The notes: generated from the letters alone by a model not told the origin. A DNA stretch of 64,000 bases from Saccoglossus kowalevskii (GCF_000003605.2 NW_003130355.1:253094-317093), one strand, 5' to 3'; shown: positions 36,101 to 51,400, counted from the stretch's first letter. Program-made: numbers and translations.

Positions 36101-39067
36101 CGCTGTATGTGGTGAAATCTGCCCATATGCGAAAAAAGGTGAGTAGCACCTTAAAGCGGGGATGTAGCCACCTGCGCATGCGGCAAACGGCCATAGCGTG
36201 TCATTGTTTACAAACAAGCGTCTATCCACGAGCCTTTGCGTTTTTAGCAAACGTTTTCGTCGATGGGGACCTAATTCCAGCGCGTGCGCAGGTGACGACC
36301 ACTCCGCTTTAAGCAAAGATGTAACACAACTACAGACATTTGCAATATTTAAATGACATAGCAGCACTTAGATGAAAAGTATTTGGTAATAAGAATAAGA
36401 AAAATATAAGGACGTCAATATGTAACGAAACACAGTTCCATCTTAGTCACAACCAAATACTCACGTCACACTGTTGTATTAAAATCCCTATAAACACAAC
36501 ACAAACGATTAAAGCGGAGGAGTCGTCACCTACGCATGCGACAAACGGCCGTAGCGTGTCGCTGTTTACAAACAAGCGTCTACCCATGGGGCTTTGCGTT
36601 TTTAGCATGCGTTGTTTTCGTCTCTTGGGATTATTGAATTCCCGCGCGTGCGCATGTGACGACCAGTCCGCTTTAAACCCATAGTATATATATATATATA
36701 TATATATATATCAGTGAGAGAAAACTGGATGGCTGGGAAGCCACCATAAGGGCAGAAAGAACGAATAATGAAATCGATGGTATTGAATACATGATATATT
36801 AGATAAGTCAGACCTTAGGTTCATCGTTGTGGTGTTGATATACTACTCTTCCTTGTTGAGGGTCAGAGGGCAAAGATACGGATCTTTTGCTTTCACTTCC
36901 TGCATAGTTTCGTCTTCGCATCTATGAAGAAATATTATTATTATTATATATTTGAGCAATTCAATGTCAGGGCAGTCGATGACGATGTATTTATGTATGG
37001 TGTCACAGTTTTGAGCTGTGTGTGTGGTCTAGGTATCTAGCCGGGCATTGGTTCCTCGAGCCTGTATCCATTTCATTAAACAAACGGATGAAAACATTCC
37101 GATTTGTTCTCTGGGTGGGCAAAACGAATTGCATACTAGTATTCGTCGCTCTGCGTGATGTTAAAAATGTGTCTCAGGCGACGTGCACAGCTGATTGCAA
37201 ATTTGTTTGCTCATACGGGTTACGCAACATTTTCGTCGTAGAATAGAAATCCAAATGTTAGTGACAGCGCCATCGCGAGTTGAAATTGTATGCCTACTAG
37301 TTGTTCGCCTGCGGATAGCTGGAAAAAAAAAAGCTAGCGCCACCAACTTCATCTTATTCTGCCTTAGCATTCCAATCTTAACTGGTGAGGTTGTAATATA
37401 TCCCCCCCCCCTCCATGTTTTAGCTGTTTTAGATTTGCGATTATCTTCAGTCGGGCATATGATAGATCACAACAGACCGAATTGTTTCATGTAACAGATA
37501 CCCCGTAAATATCAATTATAAACACAGCCATATATGTCTGTGGATGCAGAAGAACACATTTGCGCATCTACATTATAACAGGCGTGCTCTGGTCGTCTAC
37601 GCAGCTGAATATTCACGTATTGAATCTTGGAGAGATTACTACGCTGTCCAAGGGGCGACAGATCGGCGTGCAGCGAATTAAATTAAAGTGCCAAGCGATA
37701 TATGTTTGACAGACTTACCAGACCAGTCTGTGATATTGTACTCGGCTCTGCAATTGTAATTCAAAACATGTACGTTAATAGACACCAAAAGCAATTACTT
37801 GACACAAATGTATTGTAAAGTCCCCTGATCAAATTATTTATAAATAGTCTGCGGTCTAACCAGCGGAAGGCGCACGTACATAAAATTGTGCAACATGCTA
37901 TATGGTTGTGTTTAAAATAAAAGACCTGGCCAACCATGAAATATAGTAAAGATTTTGAATGCATTATGTGACCATTTGATATTTATACCTCGACAACTAA
38001 TTTATCTACACTTCAAGTTGTTTGTTTTTGTTTTCCAAAGAGCTTCGCCAGCTAAATTATCTCAATCAAATATACATTTATAATATACATACATTATTAT
38101 AATTATAATAAATAATAAATTATATTATAATTATTATACATAATTATCACACGGGTATTATTTCAAGGAAATGTTGCTATAATTATGATTTATATCACAT
38201 AGGTGTCTGCACGTGATAGAAGTATCAATCACAACCACTAAAATACGACATCAACTACATTCAGTTAAGTATGCCAACGTGTTCGCTGTATTCTATTTGT
38301 TTAATATTCCACGTATCATCATTGAACCAATTATAATGTCCTCTGACATACATAACTAGCAAGTATGCATGCGGATCACATCTTCTCAATTTAATATAAT
38401 TAAATAATGTGAAATAATATTCAATTACCTGAAATATTTAAAGTCAGAAAACACAAAGTTTACTAAAATTACTATATTACTATACTATATTACTAAGATT
38501 ACTATATACTAGTGAGCGAACAGGCGGTATATGTATGTAGCAGTGTTCTAAATCTTCACGTATAAATTGAATAGAACATTAAGTTATGCCTCGTCATTTA
38601 CTGTAAATGCGTTAATTATTCGCTATTTTTTAAACGGAAACAAATAACCTTATTATTACCGCAATGAACGTTAACGTCGAAGACAATCAAAAACGAGACA
38701 AACAGCCTGAGACCGACAGTCAGACAGTTTAAAATGATTACCCCTCCCATTTTAACTCAGCTAATAATGTGCAAATTAAAAGTTACTTGTTAATTAGCAT
38801 AATTTGATAATAAAATGTCACATTTTATGTCAATCATTACTGATAAGAAATTCTGCCCCGACCAACAGCTGTGTACGTTTCATTTCATAACACTTGGTGG
38901 TGATAACAATTTTAATGCGGCCTTACTCACTGTAAGGTTCGATGTCCTAGGGTGCAATGGTGTGGCCGCAACCACTACCACACGAAGTGTATGTTATTTA
39001 TTTATTTACCTATTANNNNNNNNNNNNNNNNNNNNNNNNNNNNNNNNNNNNNNNNNNNNNNNNNNAT

Positions 39068-39106
<39 letters not shown>

Positions 39107-39302
39107 CCTATTATTTATTTATTTATTTATTTATTCATTTATTTACCTATTATTTATTTATTTATTTATTGATTGATTTACCTATTATTTATTTATTTAT
39201 TTATTTACCTATTATTTATTTATTTATTTACCTATTATTTATTTATTTATTTATTTATTTACCTATTATTTATTTATTTACCTATTATTTATTTATTTAC
39301 CT

Positions 39303-39354
<52 letters not shown>

Positions 39355-39359
39355 TTTTT

Positions 39360-39402
<43 letters not shown>

Positions 39403-42400
39403 TTACTCACCTGGGCTATCTAGCGATATACTTCTACCTTTCATTATTGACCTTCGAGCGTCTTGCGGTCTAACAACACTAAGTGAAGAATGAAAACAGT
39501 GTTTTGAGGTACGGTCTTGTGTTTGCTATTGTATTCAGAAATATACAGTGGCAGCGGCTGAGAGAGGGCGATTTCACTGAGATTTGCATGTCATCGACAA
39601 ATAAACATAGGTGGTTGCTGATCGACAGATGATCGACACCGTGATTGGTCTGTTTAATGTGTGAACTGAATGAAATTGACACACACATGAAGTAAGTGAT
39701 ACGTGGTAGTAAAAGTGATGGGATCTCTTTTCGTTGTTTTTAATTGTTCTCTGAAATGTGTATTATTGTTCATGTAATGATTCTGCCAATAATCGCAATA
39801 GGGAATCCTTGCAATGGGAGCAACTGGTCAGAATAATGAGTCGGTAAAAAATTTATTCAGCTGGGATAGTTACATTCCACTAAGAACAGTTAATACAACA
39901 GCTGTAAAACATTAAATGATAATAAAATGAATAAAACCACACACAGAAATAATGTTAATTCACACAAGCAAGCATGGCGTAATTTAAGTTCTGCATTGCA
40001 AATAATGTATTGTTCGCACTTTTTTTTCTCTTTTGCTTTTTTGTGTGGAAGATAATTCAATAAAATTGAAGCTAAAATAAAACATTATTTGTTGTGTTAT
40101 GAACTATTTTATATCTTTCAACAAAAATGCTTATCCCAGTGTTTTCATGATATGAAGCCGAATTTATTCGAGTTCTGTTGCTCACCTAGTATGCGTAGAC
40201 TAAAATAATTCTCTGAATATACCTTCACCTAATTAGTGTGCATGATAAACACAATCACATAATTTGAATCTAAAAGAAGGTGTGTTTATGCAATATAATC
40301 GAACTCGCAATTCTCCTCAATAACTGTGCACGTTCACCAACAATCGATAGCAAATACCATTTGTACTATAATCACTTTGGGACGGTGGTCTCCTCGCGTC
40401 AGGTTATATAGTGACAGCCACTTAGGCTTGAGCACATTTCCGTTCATGTACCTTTACATAACGACAATTTGCAACGCTTCGGGCCACAAAGATGTCACAG
40501 TTCAGGCTGGTGAATAATAATAAATATATCGACCACTGCCAGCATCGGATTCTTATAGCTAGATAACATTGATCTGAAAAGTGAAAAGTTGTTATGTTGT
40601 CAAAAATCATCTATAGGAGACGGGCGGTTTTTGGTACCTGGATGTCGAAGCTACGGACAATGTTGACGCCACGGAAGATCTTCTCCCGACGCTCTTTATG
40701 TCGCTATCAGTATCGTAATCACTTTGACTGCTTCGATACGCTCGATCTCTCTGTTTCGCCCCCTCTTGTGACGGTCCGGATAAACTCTTTGCACATTTGA
40801 TCGTCTCGTATACAAAGTCAAGCTCCTTCTGTGAGGCTGAATCTACAATCAATACAGACAGGATATCAGCAATCTGTTATTTAGACAAATAATGGTATTA
40901 AAGAGGGTGGTCGTCACGCTGCGCATGTGCGACATTTATGTTGATAAACATTGATTTACCTACAATTCAATGCGCTCTTCTAATGGAAATCACGAGTAGA
41001 GGTTTGACCTGGGCATGACTTGCTCTAATTACCGCCGGTGACTACTTTGATACCTTCCAATCACCTAAAAAATACCTTATTAAAGCTTGGTATCGTCCTA
41101 GTCTGTACTCGTTGATCTGCGCAACAGTCAAAGTCGCCATCTTTGTTTATATGAGACCCGTAAATCTCGCGCATGCGTAGCGCGACGAATACCTCCCTTT
41201 AAGCAATGAGTTGATACCAATATACACATGCTAATAAAGTTGTATTCAGTATTCTCACCTGACGCTTCACTATCAGTTTGATCTTTTGTCGCTCCATGCA
41301 AGAATATATCAGTGAGGCTTCGTTGGCGTCTCAGAAGATTTTTCTTAGTAAACTAGAAAAAAAAATACGGTGTTAAAGAATTTTATGTTTACATTAGAGA
41401 AACTTTACATAGAGGATAGAAATGGTACTTCTAGTAGCGCTGTATATCGTGCAGAATTGCGGCCAAATTAAACCGCAAACTGATTACTGATAAACATTGT
41501 CAGTTAGCACTAACCTGCGACAAAGCCGTAAAACTATTCTGTCTGCTGAGTCGCCTTTTGCCCTGAAAAGTGTAAGATACGGACACGTTACAACCTTACA
41601 TAATGAAGTTGATAAATTATAACTTTTTTAACAATCACAGCTCACAATTTTCAAGCATTTGCAACATCAAATTGGTTCATACAATGTATCCTAAAATATA
41701 ATAAATATATACATGTTTTCACAATATATTATTCTGTGTATTGAGTGGGGGTGTATAAACTATCAAACTATCCTCACCTCCATTTTCTTGCAGGGAGCAA
41801 CGTGACTTTGACATACATGGTGGACCGCTATCTTACAGTTGACGCATTTGAATCCCTGTTTGGTGGTACCTAAGAATTGAAAAAAAACAAAACATTAAAC
41901 TAGTGTACACTCAACTCTTGTCACAAATGAGATTTCTCGAGAAAAAGTGTTTATTTATTAATGAAATATCTTTGAAAAGAGAATGTAATTAGGAAAAATG
42001 AAAAGTAATGTAACCTTATGCAAGATACCGATACCAAACAAAAAAACAATCATTAGACAACTTCTTTGTTTTTCTTTAAATCCACGGGCCGAGTGTATTC
42101 TATATTTCTGTAAGCCGGGTCTTTACCTGTAAGGGGCTCGCTGCAATGAGCACATGACGTCGCTTTTTTAAAGGTGTGCTCCTGAAAGGAATGTCCCGAT
42201 GGAACTGAGCCGTTACACTTTGCATTCAGGTTCCTGGGTGACGAAGGTGGTTCGCCGTGTTCTGGGATACGCCCGTTCGGTTCTTTCCCGTCCCCTGCGG
42301 ACACCTTTCGTTTCGGTAGTCTATAGTCTGTTTGCGCTTCCGCTTCAGAATCCGTTAGCACCTCTGATGTAAATAATTTTAACTGTAGTTGGAATAAAAT

Positions 42401-45400
42401 GTCAAACAATCAGTACTATACGAAAAAGGTGTACAGTATTGCCGACGACAATGGATAGCAATGTCACTGTTACCCAATACAGAAATTCTATGCCGCTGTG
42501 ACTACGTCCTCAACTTTACGGGGACGGGGATTGATATTTTGATAAAGCCATGTGACAAACACATCGTGATGCATCATGGAATATGAGTATGTAAATAGGT
42601 AACTATGGGTGGCGCACGTACATAAACCATTGAAATACTATCCGAACAGACATAACACCAGCTGAACCCACCTGTTCTTTGCATATTGCAAGTTGCGACT
42701 TGGCATTTCGTTTGGCTTGTTTTAATTTAAGTATTTCTTCCTTGAGTTCATTGGCTTTCGCATAGTTGTTTGTTTCCAGATAACTTCAGAAAATGAAAAC
42801 GAGAAATCCCATTCAATGGTTAAATGTAGAACACTTATTTTCATTCCAATTTAGCGACGCTATGAATAGTAATGAGTTGAAATGAATGAAGGCCACGAAT
42901 CACAGTGGAAGTTGTGAGTAATGCTATGTATGTATAAAATGGTATCCTTAGAATGTTTCGGACTACGATAGCTGGGCGGTCACAAGTGACAACATTATTT
43001 CCACGGTACGGTTTATGCAATGACCTAAAATTCACTGACGTGGAAAATCATTTGTATCAAAAGTGTAAATTACTGGTATCAAAAGTGATTATAAATTATA
43101 CAAGTATTAAAGTGATTGTAATTTACTAGTACCAAAAGTAAATAATGTAAATTACTGGTACCAAAATTTAATATTAAATTAAAAGTATCAACAAATAACT
43201 GTAATGTATTAGTAGCAAAGGTGAATGTGAATTACTAGTATCAAATGTGAGTATTGTAATCTACTACTACCATAGTAAACTGTAAATAAATAGTATCAAA
43301 AGAACATAGAATAAATCAACTAAATTGTACCAGAAAACTGATAACAGATAATGGAAATTGTAAAACCATCTGTATACTTACTCTTCGTATTTGTTTAATA
43401 GAGCTTCCACTGCCTTCTCCGAGTAACTTACTGTAACCTCTAGTTCATTCGCCTATAACAAAACGTTTTGTAGGTCAGATGTCATTCACTGTTCATTACA
43501 ATTTACAAAACAACACAACCCAACGTAATGAGACTTATGGGCTAGTTGCATGACATTTTAGCAAAATTTACCTATTAGATGAAGTTTTTAAGACCTCTGT
43601 CCTGTGATAAACTATAGCGTACAACTGTACATACATTGTACCTCCTATAATCAAATATACCCCCAAAGACATACATTCGCCTTGAACAACGCTACCGTCA
43701 TGTTTTATACGGGTCCCGCGCGTCTATACAATGCGTGTTTGTAATTATAACGCGCTCTGTACGACGACTGTGGTCAAAAACATCGTTCTTTTGTTTCTTA
43801 TAACAGGTTTGGCATGTTGTTTATTGTGCGTATACTGCACTGTGGGTTTCGTATATATAATAGAGTTTGTGTCAAGAACTGTCACGGAATTCAGCAGTGT
43901 TGAGGTTAATGAATTGACCTCACCTCTTTCTTCAGAACAGAATGTCTTCGTCTCAAAGTGTCCCTAGTATCATCATTGGAGATTAATTCCTCCGTTAGAA
44001 ATTCCTAAAGTAATTAAATAGATCATATTTTAAACCAGTTTATAATTATCATTTATAAGGATATTGCCCGGGGTACTGGGGAAGTTGATTATTGGTTAGA
44101 ATAGATGAAACACACTAATGATAATACTACATTACAATTATTTAATATACTTTTATTATGTATCATAACACACGATATAATGTTTTTAAAATGCTTCAGT
44201 AGTTTTCAATTGGTGTATTTCTATGGAAACACGACTGTGCTTGTTAATGGGTAAATCAGTTGAAATGTTGTACCAATTGTTATTAAAATAACTATACACT
44301 ACAAGTTAAAAATAGTTTGAGGAAAATGTTGATGATCTCGAACGATAGTTTGGATATATACTTACAGCTGGAACTCCATGGTCCGGTATAATGTAGTTAT
44401 AGTAATCCCTGGGTTGGCCTTTCATCGCCCGTCTTATTGCAGTTGGCACCCTGCCACTCTCGTCGTGTTTGTTCACTGCTGAACACATGTCCATGATAGA
44501 TTCCAGACGTTTTGATCGCTCCTTGGTCTGTCAATTATAGAAGGGGGCTTGGTAAGAAGGAAGGTTTTTCTAACATTAATAATACAGCTTGTTAAATCAT
44601 TATATCGACTGGTGTGTAAATAAACGCGGCGGGTGGGACGAAGTATGATTTACCGTCTATGTACCCTTGGAGTGTGTGGCCGACATCAGATAGCGTTGAT
44701 GGGGACAACAGTGAACACAGGCAGTGTACAGTGATAGAGACAAACAATCGAAGGAATCTAATCAAATATAGCGCGTGTATAGCTCGGATTATTTCAGTGC
44801 TCAGTCAGGCAAAACCTGCATAATACACGAGCATAAAATTGCAATTTCTACATATGGACTTGCTAATTGCGATCAGTAGAACCTGTATATGCTATGTACA
44901 GTTGTTGTGCATTGGACCAGTTAGTTGGCTGACTGCTACAGTGGGCTCCTCGGGTAAAACAGTGTCGCACGCGTTTTTGTTGTCAAATCGGCAACAGAAA
45001 ACTGGATGAATTGTAATTATATTTAGCCGTATGTGAATGTGCGTAGTTAAGATAAATCCAATAAATTGATTTACTGTTCCAAACAAAATCATCGCTTGAA
45101 TGTTCTTGTTAAAGACCTCTCCTGCATTTCCACTTCGGTAAAAACATTTTAGCGACATGAAATTCAGGAATTGTCTCTTTTTGCCGGTATTTGCATTGCT
45201 ACTATACCAGTAGCATCGGACTGGTGTTCGGTTAACATAGTCCGCCGCAGTGGTTGTGCCAGAAACAACAACACTGAAATAGACATAGCGATATGACCTA
45301 AATCTAAGGCCCCCAAAATGCATGGATAAATATAACACATGCCCCTCACTTACCTTATTTTTACCGGTCCTGAGCGCCAAACTAAGGCACTGGGCGACAC

Positions 45401-48400
45401 TTTTAGCTAACTGTATATGGAACTCGTCGTGATCCTGTGAAGATATGCGAGACCGTTTGGTGAAGATGTTAAACTGATCTGCCAGATTGAGTGACCTGCT
45501 ACGTCGTCTCTGATTGGCTCAGGGCGATGATCTAGAATATGCGATAGACGCGCCGGGCATGTCGGACTTTCATTAAAATTCTGAGCGCAACGGCAATTGT
45601 TCCGACAATAAAATAATGCCCGAATTTAAAATTAATCAATATTATAATGGTTCTTTTCAAAGTAGCACAGTCAGTGCAGAATGAACGAGTTTTGATGAAT
45701 GATTTGGTTCCGCATAATCGGGTGATCTCGTGGCGAGTTTTCACAACATTTTTAACTAAGAACAAATTAACTTGCCCTGTGTGTTTGTTTTATTATCCAT
45801 TAATGCCAGCCATAATGCCGTACTCATACTCTAGCGTGATAAATTCGCACCCTGTCTTGCATTTGATTCATGGTTCCAACACGTGTATACAACGAGGTAA
45901 TGATACAGACACGAGCTGACAAACAATATAGAAGCCACAATTTACAGACATAATGAGAAAAAATAATCACATTGAATAATTCTCGTAACTAAAATCTAGT
46001 AGCACAAATGTTACTACAACAACAAGGACGCCAGTGATTTTACGAAACAAATCCCCGATGACGTCATTAGATCGCCACAAAGCCATCACGTCCGATTGTA
46101 AAATGTTAGATTTCTAAGATAAGTTCTCCGGGGAGCGGTGGCACGTATTTCTCAGAGTCAATTTACTAATGTGTCGGCTTCATTGTTACTTATTCATTTA
46201 AGCTTGGTTCATTTTGTACTTGACCGACACTGTATTAACCATTTTCCGAGATTTCTGAGATATTAACCGCCTAGTTAAGATTGGTGGTCTTGCTTATTGT
46301 CCATGTAAATGTATTCAAACGTTACAAATAGGCGAGCATTACCGAAACCAAAGAAGGCAAAATCCAGGGTATGAACACGATTTTAGTAACCGTGGTGTGG
46401 GGGAGGGAGAGGAGTAGTTAGGGTCAATACACCTAAACGTTACTTTTTTCGTAACTAACATTCCCGTCAAATAAACTAGTAGCTAATACTGGTTTCCAAA
46501 GTTGAGCTGGTCGGCACTGAAATGTCAACACATCACCCTGTCCTGATATCTCAAAACAGCTCTGGTATAAACAGAATTTATATTTTGAAAAAAAAATAAA
46601 CACAAATGTGCCGTCATTCACATTCACATACGCTGGACGATAATTTTACCATCTGCGCGTGCGCGCAAATTGACTTACGCTAAGGATTTCGGGAAGCACT
46701 AATAGATAATACTTCTTGAGAAAGTGATTGATCGCCGTCAGCTGGAGGAGATATTCGTTATGTGCGTGGTAGCAAGACAGCATCGCAGAGCTCTGAAAAG
46801 GAGTGAAAAAAACATTACATAATTGAGATTTTTGAAAGTCCGAAGTGGAATTTAAGGTTATGGCCACATTTACTTTCGATAACAAAGTGATTTTCCGTAT
46901 TGGTAAATTACGGGAATATTGATGTGTCTACATTGACCCACGGATAGTTTAGATGACTTCAAGGTAATGACAGATATGCGATAAATGTTTCTGGCGTTCT
47001 AGTTCGTATGTTGGCTAAAACCAAAGAATATACTTTCATCGTACTCCACAACACTCGGCACTGGGTAATAACGATCTCAATGAACCAATCAATAATTACG
47101 AAAGCAAACATGAAATCGAACAATAAATATCTTTATTAATTTAATATGTTAATCTGAGGAATTTATTAATGTGATGAGTACACCAACACGAAATATAACA
47201 TAACATTAATTAAATTCGCGATCAAATCCTTATTATTAAAGTTTAAATACCATATTTCGAAATGTAGTTTCAAGTGGCAATTAAAACAAGTATCGGTGAC
47301 AGATGTAATTCGGATAATATCAAAAACTAATAAATATAAACATGTTACAGCTGAAGTTATTCCACGCCTTAAATTAGGTCGTATGTATTATACAATTTTA
47401 ACGATATGACAAGAGGAGTATTATGTAGATATATTATTGAAAGTAACACTAGACACGATAAAATAATAACTGTCCTATAAAAATAAGTTGTGACATCCGG
47501 TCAATAGAATTAGGGGCAACAGGGCAAGGGCGGGAATATGTGCAATAATTGACGAGACGCGGCCGAGTCCATTATTTAAGCGAATACCCCCACCCGAGTC
47601 CTTCTCTTACGCAATAATTCTCAGTTGAATTGAATAATCGTTTAGTGATAGCTTGAGAAAGAATTCGACAATACGCGTTATCGTAAGCACTTGTGTTTGC
47701 ACGTAGACAGTTCACAGGCAAACGACGTGTATTAGATGAAAATAACCAGAATTCTTTTAACGACCAATGAAAATCAGGCAAAACCTCGGACATGAAGTCG
47801 CTCGCATTTTTGTTTATGTGTTTGTACGCGGAATTGACTTCATTCAGTGACCAGTTATTGTCTGATAATAGGGCTGCGCGCGCTATCAATCGGCCAATCG
47901 GAACGTGACGTTTCAATGTGACGTTTACGCCAAAGTGTGACAGTCGTCGCGCAGGGCAGATTCTAATGTCACGTAAACAATGTATTTTACACGCGCTGTA
48001 TAGGTCGTATGGTACCTTTATCTAACACGACGCAGTGCGACGACCGTGGCGTTTAACAGGGGGGGGGGGGGTCTCCTGCTCTCCGAAAGTTGTGATTGCA
48101 GTTTCAGAGTAAAATTGTTCGGCGACGTTTGTGCAAAACACACTTGGTGGTTACGTCATTTTGCTTAACTTACTTATAATACTTATAAATTGTACTACCA
48201 GGATGTAATAAAACGTTAATTGACCGGGGATATCATTCTAACACTTAAGACAAACACCGTAATATATTATCAACTGAACAATATTCAAAATTGCAAAACA
48301 TCAGAATGAATTACAATCAACCAGAGAGCTTGCAAACTGCTCTGTTCGGGAATTGAAAGTGTATTCGAGAAAATACAATGCACCATGAAGGAATGTAATA

Positions 48401-51400
48401 TATTGTAATTTAATGGTCTATACAGTGCAACATTTTGGCTTATAACGCTTTTAGATCCTACCCTTGATACGCGCTTATGGCATCGCGAGTTAATTTTAAC
48501 CAGGTTTTATACTAAGGCATTTGACTGTGAATGTGACAGGCACCAACACATTGGTTACATAGTTGGGTCAGGCGCCTAATAAAACGGCGAGATATTGTTC
48601 TTATTATGCAGTGTGTTATGATGTTTATAATATACTTTCTGTCCTTTTTTTGTGTTTTTTTTATCTTTATTTTTTCTCATCCCTTCAGGGAAAAGTTATT
48701 TTTGTGAATGGTTCCGCCTTTCATAACATAATTGGAAGTAATTGTGTTGTTATTTTAGTCAGGGAGGGTATTTTCATTAAATACTCCTCAATGCCTTGAC
48801 AACGCGATTGTGTGTGTGGCCCCTGTACTGAATATGAATAAGGGAATTAACGTGTTCTCTTGAGTGGGCGCTGTTATAACGGTTCAGAATATTGAAATGT
48901 TGGCCAAGTTTCTAGTATATGACAGTATATTTATGGAACAAAAGACAGTAATTACAACCCACCCAACCATTTTACGTGCTCCGATATTTGCGATAATTGT
49001 TATACGTGTTGTTATGGGACCGGTTCGGTGATGTGGTAAAGGGGTCTTACGCCCCTGGCCTCTCCCATGTGACCAATTACTGTGATATTCCAACATTTCG
49101 CATTTTCGAATTATTAAAATATAAGTACAACAAGCTGTATAAACATATTTTTTTAAATACAGGTGAATACTAACAGTATCATTAAACCCGCTCAGCCGCT
49201 CGCTAAGGTGGATTAGTTTTTTAATGGTTCTGATTAGATTTGCTAGGTTAAAACAATTTTCACGATTACAACAAGGACTCGTATTTTAGCATTTTAAAAT
49301 GATGTGTTTACCTCACCTTGTTAGCGGGGTCTTTTGACTTGGCCTTGGTCCAATTATCGTGGTATTCTTTTTGACACTACAAGAGAAGTACAATCGTTAC
49401 AGTAAAACAGAAATTTTACAGTGTTATGAAGTATGATGAATACGTTATGGTGGGGTGCAAGGGATATGTTGTATCACCGAGGGTTAAACATACGGTTACG
49501 ATGGCGTGTGCCTGCTACAATATAACGTGGGAGATACGTTGAATATCTAGTTGGAGTGTGTAGGTTACGTCACAGCAGTAAGTGATATATACGTTTTGAT
49601 GGAGTATGACAGATACGTTACTGCGTTTTGAAATGTACGTATACATTACAATGAGGTTGCAAGAAACATATTAAATACAGTATCACAAAGAATGGGGACA
49701 ATCATAATAATTTAATGAGGTTAAAATTATATTGAAATGAAGTATCGGTGTACAACAATGAACAAAAAATGATAGAAAATACGATTTTGAAATTTAGATA
49801 TTGTCTCAGCTTGATAGTCGTATGCAGTTGATTAAATACTAAATGTACCATGTCCATCGTTGAAAGCACATGACCTAGTCCCAAGTGACCTTAACGTGTT
49901 ATTTCCCACGAGGGAAAACCAGCAAAACATTTATATATGCTCGCAACATTGGTGTATAATTAATCACGCGTGATGACCTCGACAATTCTGTTATGCCTTC
50001 ATCGAAGCACATTCATCTTCGTCTGGTCACTGTTTATTTTTACAGAATTCCGATTTGTTAGGATTATTTGCAATCATTACAAATATTATGAATTATAACA
50101 CTGACGTGGGTGATATTTCTTTGTGAGTAGTATAACTAGATAATTAGATCATGCGATAATGTGTTTATTTATACACTGTAATACATACAAACAAACACAC
50201 AAACAAACAAACAACATACGCACCTTTGTTAATGACTCTTTTGTCTTCGTCATTTTGTCTTCGAATTCTTCTTGATAATTTGTAAGTTTCTTAATAATTT
50301 GCTTCTGTTGGTTGCCACAGTCTTGGAGAGGTATTACCAAATACTCTGTAAATGCTTTCGCTAACGCACTGTTTGCCTGCCACGTGAATAACATTTACAT
50401 TACTTGAAAATGTCTAAATTTTCAATACTATGTTTATTCTGTACAACTAGTCCGTTTTCAATTCATTTTTATAATGTTATACTATTCTGTCAGTCAATTA
50501 TGAACAAATTACGAATGTAACACATCTATATGCTTATTGCTGAGAATGACTCTCCTTGATATAAAATATTCATATAATATTTTGTTTAGAAGGATATCGA
50601 TAACGCTTAATAACGCCGAGAAAGGCCTTCATAATATGTTTAAAAGCTCAACAGTACAATGCACATGCCCTTGAAAACAGATCATTGGGTATGATAATAA
50701 AATATTCAAGAATCCGATCGGAAAGAAACACACTTCATTCCTTTATTTCTTGTAAATATTTCTAAATACCTAAATATATAAACGTATCAAGTTAATATAT
50801 ACTTTTTAAGTGGCCGTCGAGTTATAGTAAAGCAGTTGATATCGCAGATTGGAACCACTGTGTACGTGACACACAGGCATTTGGCGAGTCAATGCAAAAC
50901 TCCCTACGAGATCGTGCCTGATATGCTATACAATCCTAACGTCTAACAGTTAGACCAATCAGAGAACAGCTTCTATATTGACAGATTGTTTTGACGTATC
51001 AAAATCAGACTCACTTGGTCCCAACAAAGTGCTATCATATAATAATAAACTAAACTTATAATATCGATATATACTATTAACTATCATTATGAATATATTA
51101 AAATCATAATCAGTATAAAAGTGCATGTAATTAAATACACATTACCGCAAGAAAATGTATTCGATTAGCTTATTAGTTTCACACGCGGCTCACACTCAAT
51201 TTAAACCTGTTTGATACTCCACTAACATATTCAAGTTCAACATTGATTAAATTAATGTAATTAATGTAAAGACATACTTCATCAATTACACATTCATGGC
51301 GGGTTCACATCGAGGTTGGCCGACGAAATCTTCTACTATGGTAAATAACCATCATAGTTTCAGATGTACCGCAGTTAGAAATCCGTTGATTTAAACCAAG

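Larger units (their letters stand above)
36914..40637. other. 3.7-kb intron with AT-rich palindromes, TTTA array and gap
   Basis: This is the intron between exons 16 and 17. It holds AT-rich near-palindromic sequence (38080-38150), a long TTTA array with a 50-base gap (38994-39405) and a C run (37405-37413). No further exon is identified. Confidence 0.6.
46793..49316. other. Intron between exons 6 and 7
   Basis: Contains the complete family D element (47923-48056) and a G homopolymer right after it. No additional exon is identified. An open frame at 47572-47916 lacks an ATG start and is not supported. Confidence 0.5.

Noticed and set aside
38815-39423. Long plus-strand frame encoding repeated FIYL/YLFI
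   Set aside because: It is a translation of the TTTA microsatellite and crosses the N gap; there is no real protein.
47572-47916. 114-codon minus-strand frame next to the family D element
   Set aside because: It begins at TTG with no ATG for 40 codons, has no family resemblance and fits no exon phase of the surrounding gene.
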